From NCBI GenBank assembly GCA_025449845.1, contig JANWIP010000020.1:62001-126000 (forward strand): 64,000 bases of DNA. The letters run 5' to 3'. How positions within the stretch are numbered: position 1 is the first letter of the stretch; each line of letters starts with the position of its first letter. A model generated the notes under the pieces. The model ran no database searches, was not told the DNA's origin, and saw only the letters and a list, made by a program, of their open reading frames with translations. Positions 44,680 to 54,140 of this stretch are shown here, in pieces. The position numbers and the translations under genes were made by a program. Origin of the DNA: Solirubrobacteraceae bacterium. Its GTDB lineage: Bacteria; Actinomycetota; Thermoleophilia; Solirubrobacterales; Solirubrobacteraceae.

Positions 44680-46359
44680 TTGACCCCTGTTCCCACTTCG
44701 TTTCGCGCCATCGGCGCCGTGCTGTGCACGGTGGCGGTCGTCGTCGCGACGCTGTTCGCGACCAGCTCGATCGAGCGCGGAGCGGCCGATCGTGGCTATG
44801 AAGGCACACAGACGGCACAGACGCTGCTGAACACGATGCTGGACCGCGAGACGGGTCTGCGCGGCTTCCTGGAGACGGGCGACGAAACGTTCCTGGCTCC
44901 GTACATGAGCGGCAGCGCCCGCTTCACCGCCGCGGTGAAGAGGGCCGAGAGCTACGCCCACGGAGTGCCGGCGGCAGACCAGGCACTCGGCGAACAGGAG
45001 CTGCTGGCGGCGCGCTGGCAAGGCGTGGCGCAGGCAGTAATCACACTGGCGCGGCACCATGGGGTACACCATCTGTCGTTGAAGGACGCGCTGACGCGCA
45101 AGCGGATCATGGATTCCTTCCGCGCCGCCAACGCGAGCTACCTGGCCGCGATGAACGCGCGGCGCGTGCATCTGCTGTCGGTGGCAACGGCGCTCTCGAC
45201 GTGGATTGTCGTGGGCCTGTCCCTGCTGCTGACGCTGACCGGGCTGTGGCTGGTGCGTGTGAACTTCCGCCGCGAGCGCAAGGCCCAAGAGGCGCTGCGG
45301 GCCGTTGAGCTGCGTCGCGACGCTCGTGAGCGCGAGTACGTCGAAGACCGACGCCGCTTCGCGGAGGTGGTGCAGGTCTCCGAGACGGAGGATGAGGCGC
45401 GCGAGCTGATCAAGCGCCGCATCGAGACAGGTCTGCAAGGCGCGCAGGTGACAGTGCTGAGCCGCAACAACAGCGCAGACCGCCTGGAGGCAGCCACGCC
45501 GCTTGACAAGGGCCCGCTGGCAAAGGCACTGGAGGGCGCCAAGCCGCGCTCATGCCTGGCGATCCGCCTGGGGCGCGAGCACGAGGAGCGCGGAGCGCAC
45601 ACTGGGAGCGCCGTCGCGTGTGAGATCTGCGGCGAGACCGGCAGCCGCTCGCTGTGCGAGCCGCTGTTGGTGAGCGGCGAAGTGATCGGCTCCCTGCTGA
45701 TCTCCCATGAGGACCCGCTGAATGAGCAGGGCAGGCGCCTGATCAACGAGACAGTGACCTACACCGCGCCCGTGCTGGCGAACCTGCGCAACCTGGCGAT
45801 AGCGGAGCGGCGGGCCCATACCGACTCCTTGACGGGCCTGCCCAACCGCCGCGCCCTGGATGACACCTTCAGGCTGCTGATCGCCCAGGCAGGACGCTCA
45901 CTGACGCCGCTGTCGGCGATGCTGATCGACCTGGACCGCTTCAAGGACGTGAACGACACATACGGCCACGACCGCGGCGACGAGGTGCTGGCGGCGATGG
46001 CGACCACCCTGAAGGAGTCGGTGCGCACGAGCGACTTCGCGGCGCGACTGGGCGGCGAGGAGTTCCTGGTGCTGCTGCCGAACACCGACCCGACGACAGC
46101 CGGCGTGGTGGCCGAAGGCATCGCGAAGTCATTGGCGAAGACGAGCGTGCACGGCATGGAGCAGATGGTGACGGCGAGCTTCGGCGTGGCGGGCTATCCG
46201 ATGCACGGAGCGGACATGCCCAACCTGCTGCGCAGCGCCGATCGCGCGCTGTACCAGGCCAAACGCGACGGGCGCGACTGCGTGCGCGTGGCGACGGCGA
46301 TGACGGGGCGCGATGAAGCCCTGGCCAGCGTGCCGGCGGGTATGGCAGAGCCGATATAG
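44680..46359 (+). CDS. CHASE3/GAF/GGDEF diguanylate cyclase-like protein
   Basis: MLDRETGLRGFLETGDETFLAPY; HTDSLTGLPNRRALDDTFR...RLGGEEFLVLLP (GGEEF). Confidence 0.93.
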   Translation: MTPVPTSFRAIGAVLCTVAVVVATLFATSSIERGAADRGYEGTQTAQTLLNTMLDRETGLRGFLETGDETFLAPYMSGSARFTAAVKRAESYAHGVPAADQALGEQELLAARWQGVAQAVITLARHHGVHHLSLKDALTRKRIMDSFRAANASYLAAMNARRVHLLSVATALSTWIVVGLSLLLTLTGLWLVRVNFRRERKAQEALRAVELRRDAREREYVEDRRRFAEVVQVSETEDEARELIKRRIETGLQGAQVTVLSRNNSADRLEAATPLDKGPLAKALEGAKPRSCLAIRLGREHEERGAHTGSAVACEICGETGSRSLCEPLLVSGEVIGSLLISHEDPLNEQGRRLINETVTYTAPVLANLRNLAIAERRAHTDSLTGLPNRRALDDTFRLLIAQAGRSLTPLSAMLIDLDRFKDVNDTYGHDRGDEVLAAMATTLKESVRTSDFAARLGGEEFLVLLPNTDPTTAGVVAEGIAKSLAKTSVHGMEQMVTASFGVAGYPMHGADMPNLLRSADRALYQAKRDGRDCVRVATAMTGRDEALASVPAGMAEPI

Positions 46360-46370
46360 CGCTTTACAAG

Positions 46371-46445
46371 CGCGGCGCGTTCGGTGCGCACATGCACGTG
46401 CAGCTGATCAACGACGGCCCCGTGACGCTGCTGCTGGACGCTTGA
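46371..46445 (+). pseudogene. dtd: D-aminoacyl-tRNA deacylase C-terminal remnant
   Basis: Frame reads RGAFGAHMHVQLINDGPVTLLLDA*, matching the DTD C-terminus with its NxGPVT motif; nothing upstream belongs to dtd. Confidence 0.75.
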
Positions 46446-49400
46446 CGCGGGCCTTTGCCTTGCTTCTTGCTTGTGCCTTGCCTGCCCTTGGCTTGCCGGC
46501 CTTGGGGCAGCCGGCGAGCGAGATCTTGGTGCTCTGTTTGATGACGGCCCCGTTCTGCCCGGTGAGGGTCGTTGGCATGACGAGCTTCTGCCCGCAGAGG
46601 GACTTGACGGTGCTCGTAAGCACGCTGTGCTTGCCGCGGGGCAGCATCAGCTCAAAGGAGTTGATGGGCGCGTCGGGCACGCTCGCGAAGGTGCTGCTGG
46701 TGATGCTCTTGACGATCTTGGTGTTGCCGGTGAGGTTGATGCGTACCCCCTCGCCCTGCAGCACGATGACGAGGTCGGGAAACGCGGCGCCGCCGTGGGA
46801 TACGAGATAGGCGGGACCCGTCAAGGTGACAGGGAGAATGGGCGTGGTGGCCCTGACGATCCCCACAAGCGAGTTGGGATCGCAGGTGGCAGGATTGAGC
46901 GCGAAGACCGCCGCCGGACAGGCATGCTGGAGCGTAGTTAGTCTCGCCGGCAGCTGCTTGGGCAGTGTGACGGCCACCCCGCCGAAGTTCGCCTGACCTG
47001 TGCCCGAGGTCACCTTCACGTCGAGGCTCGCGCCCAGAGCCTTTGACACGGCTCCACCCGCGGAAGCCTTGAAGGTGGGCTTGAACGGCAGGCCATTGCA
47101 GCCTTCGGCCGCGACCGGCGCCGTCAGGTTGACGGAGGCGCCCTGCGTTGAATCCACGGTGGTGGCGATCTGCTTGATCGCACAGTTGGTGGGGTTGAAG
47201 AAGAATTCCTTGCGGTTGACCTGCACATTGACCATCTGCAGGTGCAGCGGCACGCCGTCCTTGACCTGCGGCAGCGGATCGCTGGTGACAGTGACAGCGC
47301 TGGTTTCGGGGTTGATGTCGATGCGCGAGCGCACGACGACGTTGCCGAGGTTGAAGGGACCGGCGACGGCAGGCACCACGATGGAGAATCCAAACGGCGC
47401 ACCGTTGTAGGGCCCGGTTAGATAGACCTTGCCGGTGACCCCCAGTGGCTGAGAACCCGAGCCGGCCCTGACGAGAGTGGTGCCGACGAGACTTTCTTCA
47501 CCGCAGGTGCCCAGCGAGGCCTGTGGTTCTGCGCAGAGCGGCACCTTGGAGAGCATTCCCAGCAGCCCCGGGGGCAGCTTGACCTGCAGCCGCGAGAGAT
47601 CCTGCTGGCGATCCCCGCGGGTGAGGGTGAAGGAGAAGGTGCTGAAGTGACCGGCGGCCGCATTGGTGACACCGGCTTCGAGGGAAGGCCTGAAGGGAGG
47701 CGTGCCCGGACAAGGACCGTTGTTGCCGTCCCAGTCGACATTGAACGACGCCGGCACGAGCGCGTCGGGCGTGATCGGGGCGCTCCAGGGCTTGAGGTCG
47801 GCGCTGGCGAGCGCTTCGCCGCACTGGCGCGGGTTGGCCACAGGGGCGCGTCCGCCGCCCTTGATGTTGAGCGTCACTTCGCTGAAAGGGAGCTGCGGAT
47901 TTTCTGTGAACCTAGCGGTGAGCTGGCCGGTAGCGGGATCGGCCGAGACGCTGCCCGCGAGCTTGACGACCGCGCCTGACCCTTCGGCTTCCAGATACAG
48001 CCCAAACAGGCGCCCTTCGCTGGCATCCGTGGCCGTGCACCCAGGCTGCCCCGGCCCGCCGCACTGCGGCTGCGCCACATATACATGCCCTTCCAGTGGG
48101 CTTTCCAGCACCGGAGTCTTGACCTCTACTGTCCCGATCTGCGATGCCTGCGGACAGTGTCCGAGCGTGAGATGGGTCATGCCATCCGCGCCGATCGCTT
48201 CTCCTTCGCCGGCTTCGGTCGGAGTGCCGCCTCCGGTAGGCATGTCGATGCCGTTGGGGCCCGTTGCGGGGCAGCCCACCAGGCCATCGCCACCACCCGG
48301 AGATATCGTCATGCCCGGCGGCAGCGCCATGGTCACGTCCTTGAGCTGGGGCACCGCCAGCACGGGGAACTGCGAGGGATTCTGCGGCACCTTGATCTTG
48401 ACCTGAAGGCCGGTGGGCGCTTCGGCCTCGCTGACTTCGGGGTGCAACTCGACGGTGGGCGCGAACTGCAGCAGTTCGCAGCCGTCTATTTTTGGATACG
48501 CCACTGTTTCGGCGGATGTCCAATGCCCAGGGGCGCTCCAGGGGTCAGCTTCGACCTTGGTCGTCAGTGGGCCGGCCTGGCAGTTGCTGGGGTTGGTGAA
48601 GAAAGCCTTGGCGCCGCTTGGGTTGCCGTCTTCGGTATTGGGGTCGCCGAAGAACGTCAGCTCCGCCCCCTCAAAGTTGATGGCCCGCGGAACGCCGGGG
48701 CTGGCGACGCGCAGACCGTAGCCAGCTCGTGTGCGTACCACACTCACATACAACGGAGCCTCATACCCAAAGACCTTGAAGCCAAACTGGGCAGGATAGC
48801 CTCTATCCGGGACCATGTTATAAACCGAAGACACCACCGCCTGATTTGCCGGTTCGAGGGAGCTGACGACACCGCTTTCGGTAAAGAGCAGAGCAGTACC
48901 AATGCGACTGGCAGGTGGACATTCACTCTTTGTCTCCCCGCCCTGGTTGAGCTGGCGCTCTGTACACTGGGCTGCCGCGGTTGGATCGCCTAGAAAACCA
49001 AGCGGCGGATAGACCGCGATATCCTTTGCGGGATCGACATCAGCAAATGAAAGCGGACCGCCCGATCTGGTTTCAATATTAGTATTTAGGTTCACTGTCG
49101 CCGTCACGCCATACGGGTGATTGTCCGCCTGCGCCTCCAGCTGACCTTCTATGCCATGCACCGCAAAGCCCAGGCCAGCGATCCCGAACCCAACGGATAG
49201 ACCTTCTGCGGTATTGGGCGTAGTCAAAGGCTCGGCCGTAAAGGCCGGCGCCGCACCACCACCCGAAACCCTGGCCGAATTTGTAATGGTGCCAACAGCT
49301 GACGTGACTTCCACCTTTAGGACCACAACCAACGTATCGCCCGGCCTAACCGTTTCGTTATAGCTACAGGTAGTATCAGTCGTGTCACATGACTGCGGAT

Positions 49401-49722
49401 AACCTTCGCTTTCAACATTAATCACCTGCATATTGCGGGGCCTTAGCCCCTGCGGAAGAGTGTCGGTGATAAGCACCGGCCCTTCCGTCGATCTGCCCCC
49501 AACATTAGTGAGCGTCACGATATACTGATCACAAATAGAATAGCCATTACTTGCGCATTTTGTATTGTCTTCGACGGAAAAGTTGGTTGGATGCGCAATC
49601 GATGCTACTTCCCATGCAGGAGCGGCTGAGACAGCCCCGGCGTTGGCCGGCGAGGGCTCCGCAGCTGTAAGTATTATTGCTATTGCGCAAAAAAGGAACT
49701 CGGCTATCACCCTTACCCGCAT
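46408..49722 (-). CDS. Large secreted repeat-type surface protein with DUF11-like N-terminal domain
   Basis: Signal peptide; VTLTNVGGRSTEGPVLITDTLPQGL...VRPGDTLVVVLKVEV; basic C-terminal tail GKAQARSKAKARVKRPAAASRGRR. Confidence 0.75.
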   Translation of the reverse strand: MRVRVIAEFLFCAIAIILTAAEPSPANAGAVSAAPAWEVASIAHPTNFSVEDNTKCASNGYSICDQYIVTLTNVGGRSTEGPVLITDTLPQGLRPRNMQVINVESEGYPQSCDTTDTTCSYNETVRPGDTLVVVLKVEVTSAVGTITNSARVSGGGAAPAFTAEPLTTPNTAEGLSVGFGIAGLGFAVHGIEGQLEAQADNHPYGVTATVNLNTNIETRSGGPLSFADVDPAKDIAVYPPLGFLGDPTAAAQCTERQLNQGGETKSECPPASRIGTALLFTESGVVSSLEPANQAVVSSVYNMVPDRGYPAQFGFKVFGYEAPLYVSVVRTRAGYGLRVASPGVPRAINFEGAELTFFGDPNTEDGNPSGAKAFFTNPSNCQAGPLTTKVEADPWSAPGHWTSAETVAYPKIDGCELLQFAPTVELHPEVSEAEAPTGLQVKIKVPQNPSQFPVLAVPQLKDVTMALPPGMTISPGGGDGLVGCPATGPNGIDMPTGGGTPTEAGEGEAIGADGMTHLTLGHCPQASQIGTVEVKTPVLESPLEGHVYVAQPQCGGPGQPGCTATDASEGRLFGLYLEAEGSGAVVKLAGSVSADPATGQLTARFTENPQLPFSEVTLNIKGGGRAPVANPRQCGEALASADLKPWSAPITPDALVPASFNVDWDGNNGPCPGTPPFRPSLEAGVTNAAAGHFSTFSFTLTRGDRQQDLSRLQVKLPPGLLGMLSKVPLCAEPQASLGTCGEESLVGTTLVRAGSGSQPLGVTGKVYLTGPYNGAPFGFSIVVPAVAGPFNLGNVVVRSRIDINPETSAVTVTSDPLPQVKDGVPLHLQMVNVQVNRKEFFFNPTNCAIKQIATTVDSTQGASVNLTAPVAAEGCNGLPFKPTFKASAGGAVSKALGASLDVKVTSGTGQANFGGVAVTLPKQLPARLTTLQHACPAAVFALNPATCDPNSLVGIVRATTPILPVTLTGPAYLVSHGGAAFPDLVIVLQGEGVRINLTGNTKIVKSITSSTFASVPDAPINSFELMLPRGKHSVLTSTVKSLCGQKLVMPTTLTGQNGAVIKQSTKISLAGCPKAGKPRAGKAQARSKAKARVKRPAAASRGRR

Positions 49723-49725
49723 AGC

Positions 49726-51891
49726 CTACCTATGCCTAACGGTCTTTTTGCCATGCCGATGCTTTGGCTGTGCATGCGCACGCGTCCTGTGCCTAGACTT
49801 CTTCTTCCCTCTAACGGTCTTCCTTTTGGGCGCAGCTGGCTTCTGCTTGGCGCCAACGACATCCGGCCCTGGGGGCGCTTCTCCTATTGCGGGCGCAGTC
49901 GCTGGCGGGAGAGGCAGCCCGCTGGTCGGACCCTGGCAGGAGTCGGCTGCACACTGTGCAAGAGTCGGCGAAGGCACAAATCCACCATTAATGCGCGCAT
50001 CATATATATCCGCTAATGTATCCGTATCCTGAGGCACAAGTTGGTCGGTAGTCGTGAAAAAAACGTCTTGCCCTGATCCATCGGTCCCTATTAGTTCGAC
50101 AGCAGGACTGCCCGTTGTGAGAGCTACATCGTGACCGTCAGAGATCAAGCCTACCCTCCCGTCGTGATATTCGTATATGTTATTAACACCTTCTAATGCC
50201 TGTGGCGTGAGTGCATCTTCGCTCGAGAAGAACACACGTGAGCCATCGGCTGATACCGCCAAGTGTGTTGAGCGCTGAATGTGCGGATCACGCTCGTAGC
50301 CCTGGATTGGGATCGTGGCACGGTATCTGGCCGAATGTCCGTTTTCGTTAAAGCCCCCCTGACCTTGCGATACCCGGACAAGTGTTTCCGTTTGTGAGTC
50401 GTACTCAAACACCTGTCCAGCTTCCTGTCGACCATTCTGGTCGGGCGTCAGGTTAGCGACACTCTGAAATACCAAGTAGCGTCCGCCGGGCGTGGCCTGC
50501 GCCGGATGGGACTCCTGTAATGTCCAGTCACTTTCATCGGCCGACGAAAGTGTGGTAACGAACGCCATATGTTCGCTACCTATTTCTTCACATCCAGACG
50601 CCGGCCCGGCACATTTAGTGGTCCAGACATACAGGTTAGGAGCCCCATCGATCGGGGCCTCCCCTTCCTTATTAGCGCCCGTCAGCCTCGCTTGTGAAAC
50701 GAAGTAAACATGTGACCCATCCTCAGACACCCGCACAACACCCAACACACGTCCAGCGGTACCGTCACCAGCGGAAACGAGCGTTACCCGTTTGCCTTCA
50801 GCAGCTTCGAAATCATATCTATATAGATAAGGACCTACGCCTATTGCATCGGGCAGCAGCGGCTGTTCAGTCGTAAAGAGCACCGTTGACCCGCTGAGTG
50901 ATGCGCCGCGAAACTGCGCATCCATTCTATTGGTCGTCTGGCATTCTGTACAAGCGATGGTTGAAGGCTCAGATATGGACACGGTCCGTGACGCTCCAAG
51001 ACGCGCATAAATTTCGTTGACCGATGGACCAAACGCGTGGCACACGCTTGAGGCGCTTGCCGTAAAAAAGACCGTAGCGCCGCTTGCAGACACGGCATTA
51101 TAGGTGTTTCCTTCGGGAAAACTTCCCAAATATGTACCACAATCACTTATCAAGTGGGCTGTCGGGACACTGGCGGGCATGCCGATATTGGTTATCCCAA
51201 CTAGCCGGGGTTCCGAGTTGCCCAGCCCTTCGTATTCATAAAGTGACGGTAGACGCCCACCCGCGGTAGTATCGCCCGGCCATAGATGGTTTACTTCTCC
51301 TCCACCAGGAGACCGGTCTGTGTACAGCACATGCGAGAGATCATCAGACGCTCCCTGGAACTCAAGCACCTCTCCCCCCGCATTCGGTGGTTCCCCGGGG
51401 CCAACGAGCTTCAGCGCTCCCTCCGGCGGCCCGCGGTAAATGCCTTCCAAGAGGGGCTGGTCAGGTGTGTGCGCAGACCAAAGACTGCTCTGGAAGTCCG
51501 GGCTGATTGTCTGAACAGCGTAAAGTGAGAACTCAGAATAGGGGGCGTCGAGCGGGGTCGAAGCCCATCCCGTGCTTGTCCGCATAAACTTGTAGGACTG
51601 GCCCAGTGCTCCTGTATCTTCGGTACCTGAGAAACTTCCAAAAGATTCACCGAGCACTTGGGTGCCTTCTTCGGAAACCCCATCAGCCGCAGCCGTAAAG
51701 CCCTCCTTGTACGACGGAGAAACCAGCTCATAGCTGCGGCAGTCCGGGAGATACGCTCGAAATCCCAAGGTGGAGCCGTTTGGACACGGACCAAGAGGGA
51801 CGTCGCCCGCAACTGCCGACGTAGTCACTGGGATTAGTATTGCGGCTGCAAACATCGCAGTTGCACATAGCCTTTTCAAAAAGGGACGCAA
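49726..51891 (-). CDS. Secreted protein with TolB/PD40-like beta-propeller repeats
   Basis: Signal peptide; repeated SxDGSxVYF/VFFSS-type blades (VSEDGSHVYFVSQARL, VSADGSRVFFSSEDAL); basic His/Lys/Arg tail. Confidence 0.75.
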   Translation of the reverse strand: MRPFLKRLCATAMFAAAILIPVTTSAVAGDVPLGPCPNGSTLGFRAYLPDCRSYELVSPSYKEGFTAAADGVSEEGTQVLGESFGSFSGTEDTGALGQSYKFMRTSTGWASTPLDAPYSEFSLYAVQTISPDFQSSLWSAHTPDQPLLEGIYRGPPEGALKLVGPGEPPNAGGEVLEFQGASDDLSHVLYTDRSPGGGEVNHLWPGDTTAGGRLPSLYEYEGLGNSEPRLVGITNIGMPASVPTAHLISDCGTYLGSFPEGNTYNAVSASGATVFFTASASSVCHAFGPSVNEIYARLGASRTVSISEPSTIACTECQTTNRMDAQFRGASLSGSTVLFTTEQPLLPDAIGVGPYLYRYDFEAAEGKRVTLVSAGDGTAGRVLGVVRVSEDGSHVYFVSQARLTGANKEGEAPIDGAPNLYVWTTKCAGPASGCEEIGSEHMAFVTTLSSADESDWTLQESHPAQATPGGRYLVFQSVANLTPDQNGRQEAGQVFEYDSQTETLVRVSQGQGGFNENGHSARYRATIPIQGYERDPHIQRSTHLAVSADGSRVFFSSEDALTPQALEGVNNIYEYHDGRVGLISDGHDVALTTGSPAVELIGTDGSGQDVFFTTTDQLVPQDTDTLADIYDARINGGFVPSPTLAQCAADSCQGPTSGLPLPPATAPAIGEAPPGPDVVGAKQKPAAPKRKTVRGKKKSRHRTRAHAQPKHRHGKKTVRHR

Positions 51892-52099
51892 GCAACAATC
51901 GCCTCCCCTTGGGCGCGGGATGTGAATGTAATATCAGCCTGCACGACTCCATTGAGGGTAAAGGACGAAAGTGGCTGGAGCAAGCTGTGTCTCTGACCCA
52001 GCCATACGCCGCCGTTGGGGCTGGGCGGGAAGCTGGTGCTTTCGCATCGCCAGCTTTTCCGCCCAGCCGATCGGCTAGGTTGCTACGTAGTTTGCGTGG

Positions 52100-52843
52100 C
52101 TATGTACTCCATACTCCGAATACTTTGTTATCACTCAGCCTTGCCCCATATCCTGCGATAAAGTGCGCTTCGTTGGCGCCTAAAGCGAGCGATACGCCCA
52201 GTTCGTCAGGTTGTACTTTTTGTTCGTTTTCAAACAAAAATACCTTGGTGATAGGCGTTTCGGGGAACACCAATTGACCTTCTTGTACTTCCGATTCTTT
52301 TGGCAATAGTTCGGCAGCCACAGTACCTTTTACGGGAAATGGATTGCCCGATTTAATGGGACAAGTTCCTCCTGGACCATCAAGGAAGGATATGTTGGTG
52401 AAAGTAGAGCCTTGTTGCGGTTCGAATAGCTCCGCGAATTTGGATTGATTGCCCGTGAAAGTTACGAGGTGTGATTTTGTTTGATTAGTGGTAATCGGTT
52501 CCTGTGGTTTGCACTTCGTCCCGTTACCTGCCACAACAGAGGTGCACGATGTGAATGCCAGGCGACCTTTGGCCTGGCCCGGTTTTTGGGGACCACTGCC
52601 TTCGATAGCCGCGCCTTCCGAAACACTGTTCCGGCATTCGACTCTCACGGCCATCAAAGAGACCGTCGAAGTGAGAACGGCTATGCCTTTCAACTGGAGT
52701 TTCAGTTGTTGTGTGCCTTGCGCGAACTTGCCTCCGTTCACGTGCCAGAACGGACCACCTGTAGCCGACGCAGTCGACGCACCGATCCCACTGACAACGA
52801 ATAGAGCAAGCACGCCAAGCAAGGCGAACCTCATTTTGAACAT
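52100..52843 (-). CDS. Secreted hypothetical protein
   Basis: Signal peptide MFKMRFALLGVLALFVVSGIGASTASA; start placed at 52843. Confidence 0.6.
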   Translation of the reverse strand: MFKMRFALLGVLALFVVSGIGASTASATGGPFWHVNGGKFAQGTQQLKLQLKGIAVLTSTVSLMAVRVECRNSVSEGAAIEGSGPQKPGQAKGRLAFTSCTSVVAGNGTKCKPQEPITTNQTKSHLVTFTGNQSKFAELFEPQQGSTFTNISFLDGPGGTCPIKSGNPFPVKGTVAAELLPKESEVQEGQLVFPETPITKVFLFENEQKVQPDELGVSLALGANEAHFIAGYGARLSDNKVFGVWST

Positions 52844-53167
52844 ACGAGATGCTTCCTTTCTCCCGGACTGATGCCGGAATGGACCTTCGATTGGATACAT
52901 CCTGCTAAGGCGACACCCCGGGCCTGCCCCGAACCTCGGGGCCTGCCGTTCGATGCCTATGTAGCGCCCCTCATCGCCGTCCACTGGGACGGCCAAAACA
53001 AGGAGCCCGGTTGAGTATGCCTATCGAAGATCTATTCGTCAAGATCAAAAAAATCGAACACATAGACTGGTTTCGAAGTCAGCCAAAAGCCCGTAAATAG
53101 GGGCTTTCTACTGACCGGGGTGCTCCGAAATCGGAAACATTCGCGCAGATTTGTCCACCCGGGATCG

Positions 53168-54073
53168 CTACCCGACGCCCACCTCTTCGGCCAGCGCCAG
53201 CCGCAGCACCTCATCAAAGCCTCGCGGCGCGACCCCCAAAGCATCGGCTCCCGAGCCATCGGTGACGACGGTCTCTGTCGTGAGCCCCTCCACCAGCGGC
53301 CGCGCCACGTTCGTATCGACCGGCGTGACCAGCCCAAGCCAGAGCGCCGAAAGCCAAGGCGTAATGAAGGGCACCGGTAGCTTGGGCCGCGGGCGCATCC
53401 CCATCGCAAGGGCCATCCGGTCGAGCATCTCCCCGTAGGAGAGGACGTCAGGGCCCCCGATCTGCACCTCGCGGCCCCTAGACTCGGGCACCTCCGGCGC
53501 GCGGCGCAAATACTCGATGACATCCCCGATGCCGATCGGCTGCGTGGCGATCTTCAGCCAGGCCGGCGCGATCATCACGGGCAGCCGCTTGACGAGGTAG
53601 CGCAGCGTTCGATAGGACTCGCTCTGGGCCCCCACCACCATCGCCGCGCGGAAGTAGGTGAGCGGCGGCCCCTCGGCCTTGAGCGCCAGCGCCGTCTCAT
53701 GACGGCTGCGCAGATGCTTGGAGACGCTTTCATCGCCAAGCCCCCCGAGGTAGACGACTTGCCCCACCCCCTCGCGCTTGGCCATACGCGCGAAGTTGCG
53801 AGCCCCCGCGCGCTCGCGCTCCTGGAATCCCTCCCCACCGGCCATGGCATGCACCAAGAAGTAAGCAACATCCACTCCCGCCCCCGCCCCCTCAAGGCTC
53901 GTGGGGTCGGTCACATCGCCTTGGCGAAGCTCACACCCCTGCAAGCGCAGCTGCTCAGCCTTCGCCGGTGTGCGCACCAGACACCGCACATCGACCCCCG
54001 AGCGGGCCAGTGACTCCGCGAGGCGACCGCCGATGAACCCAGTGGCCCCAGTGACAAGTGCGCGTGTGGCGAT
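53168..54073 (-). CDS. NmrA/SDR-like NAD(P)-binding protein; canonical start codon not found
   Basis: Frame upstream of tracked ORF reads IATRALVTGATGFIGGRLAESLARSGVDVRCLVRTPAKAEQLRLQGCELRQGDVTDP; only ATC available as start before an in-frame TAA. Confidence 0.78.
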   Translation of the reverse strand: MATRALVTGATGFIGGRLAESLARSGVDVRCLVRTPAKAEQLRLQGCELRQGDVTDPTSLEGAGAGVDVAYFLVHAMAGGEGFQERERAGARNFARMAKREGVGQVVYLGGLGDESVSKHLRSRHETALALKAEGPPLTYFRAAMVVGAQSESYRTLRYLVKRLPVMIAPAWLKIATQPIGIGDVIEYLRRAPEVPESRGREVQIGGPDVLSYGEMLDRMALAMGMRPRPKLPVPFITPWLSALWLGLVTPVDTNVARPLVEGLTTETVVTDGSGADALGVAPRGFDEVLRLALAEEVGVG

Positions 54074-54086
54074 GAGCCAAGGTTAC

Positions 54087-54116
54087 CCATGCCCCGCCAG
54101 GAGTCGAACCTGGATC
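54087..54116 (-). repeat. Candidate attL: tRNA-Arg 3'-end remnant
   Basis: cccatgccccgccaggagtcgaacctggatc, direct repeat of 56070-56101 with one C fewer. Confidence 0.85.
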
Positions 54117-54140
54117 GGGAGCAGGCCGTAGGCTGCGTCG

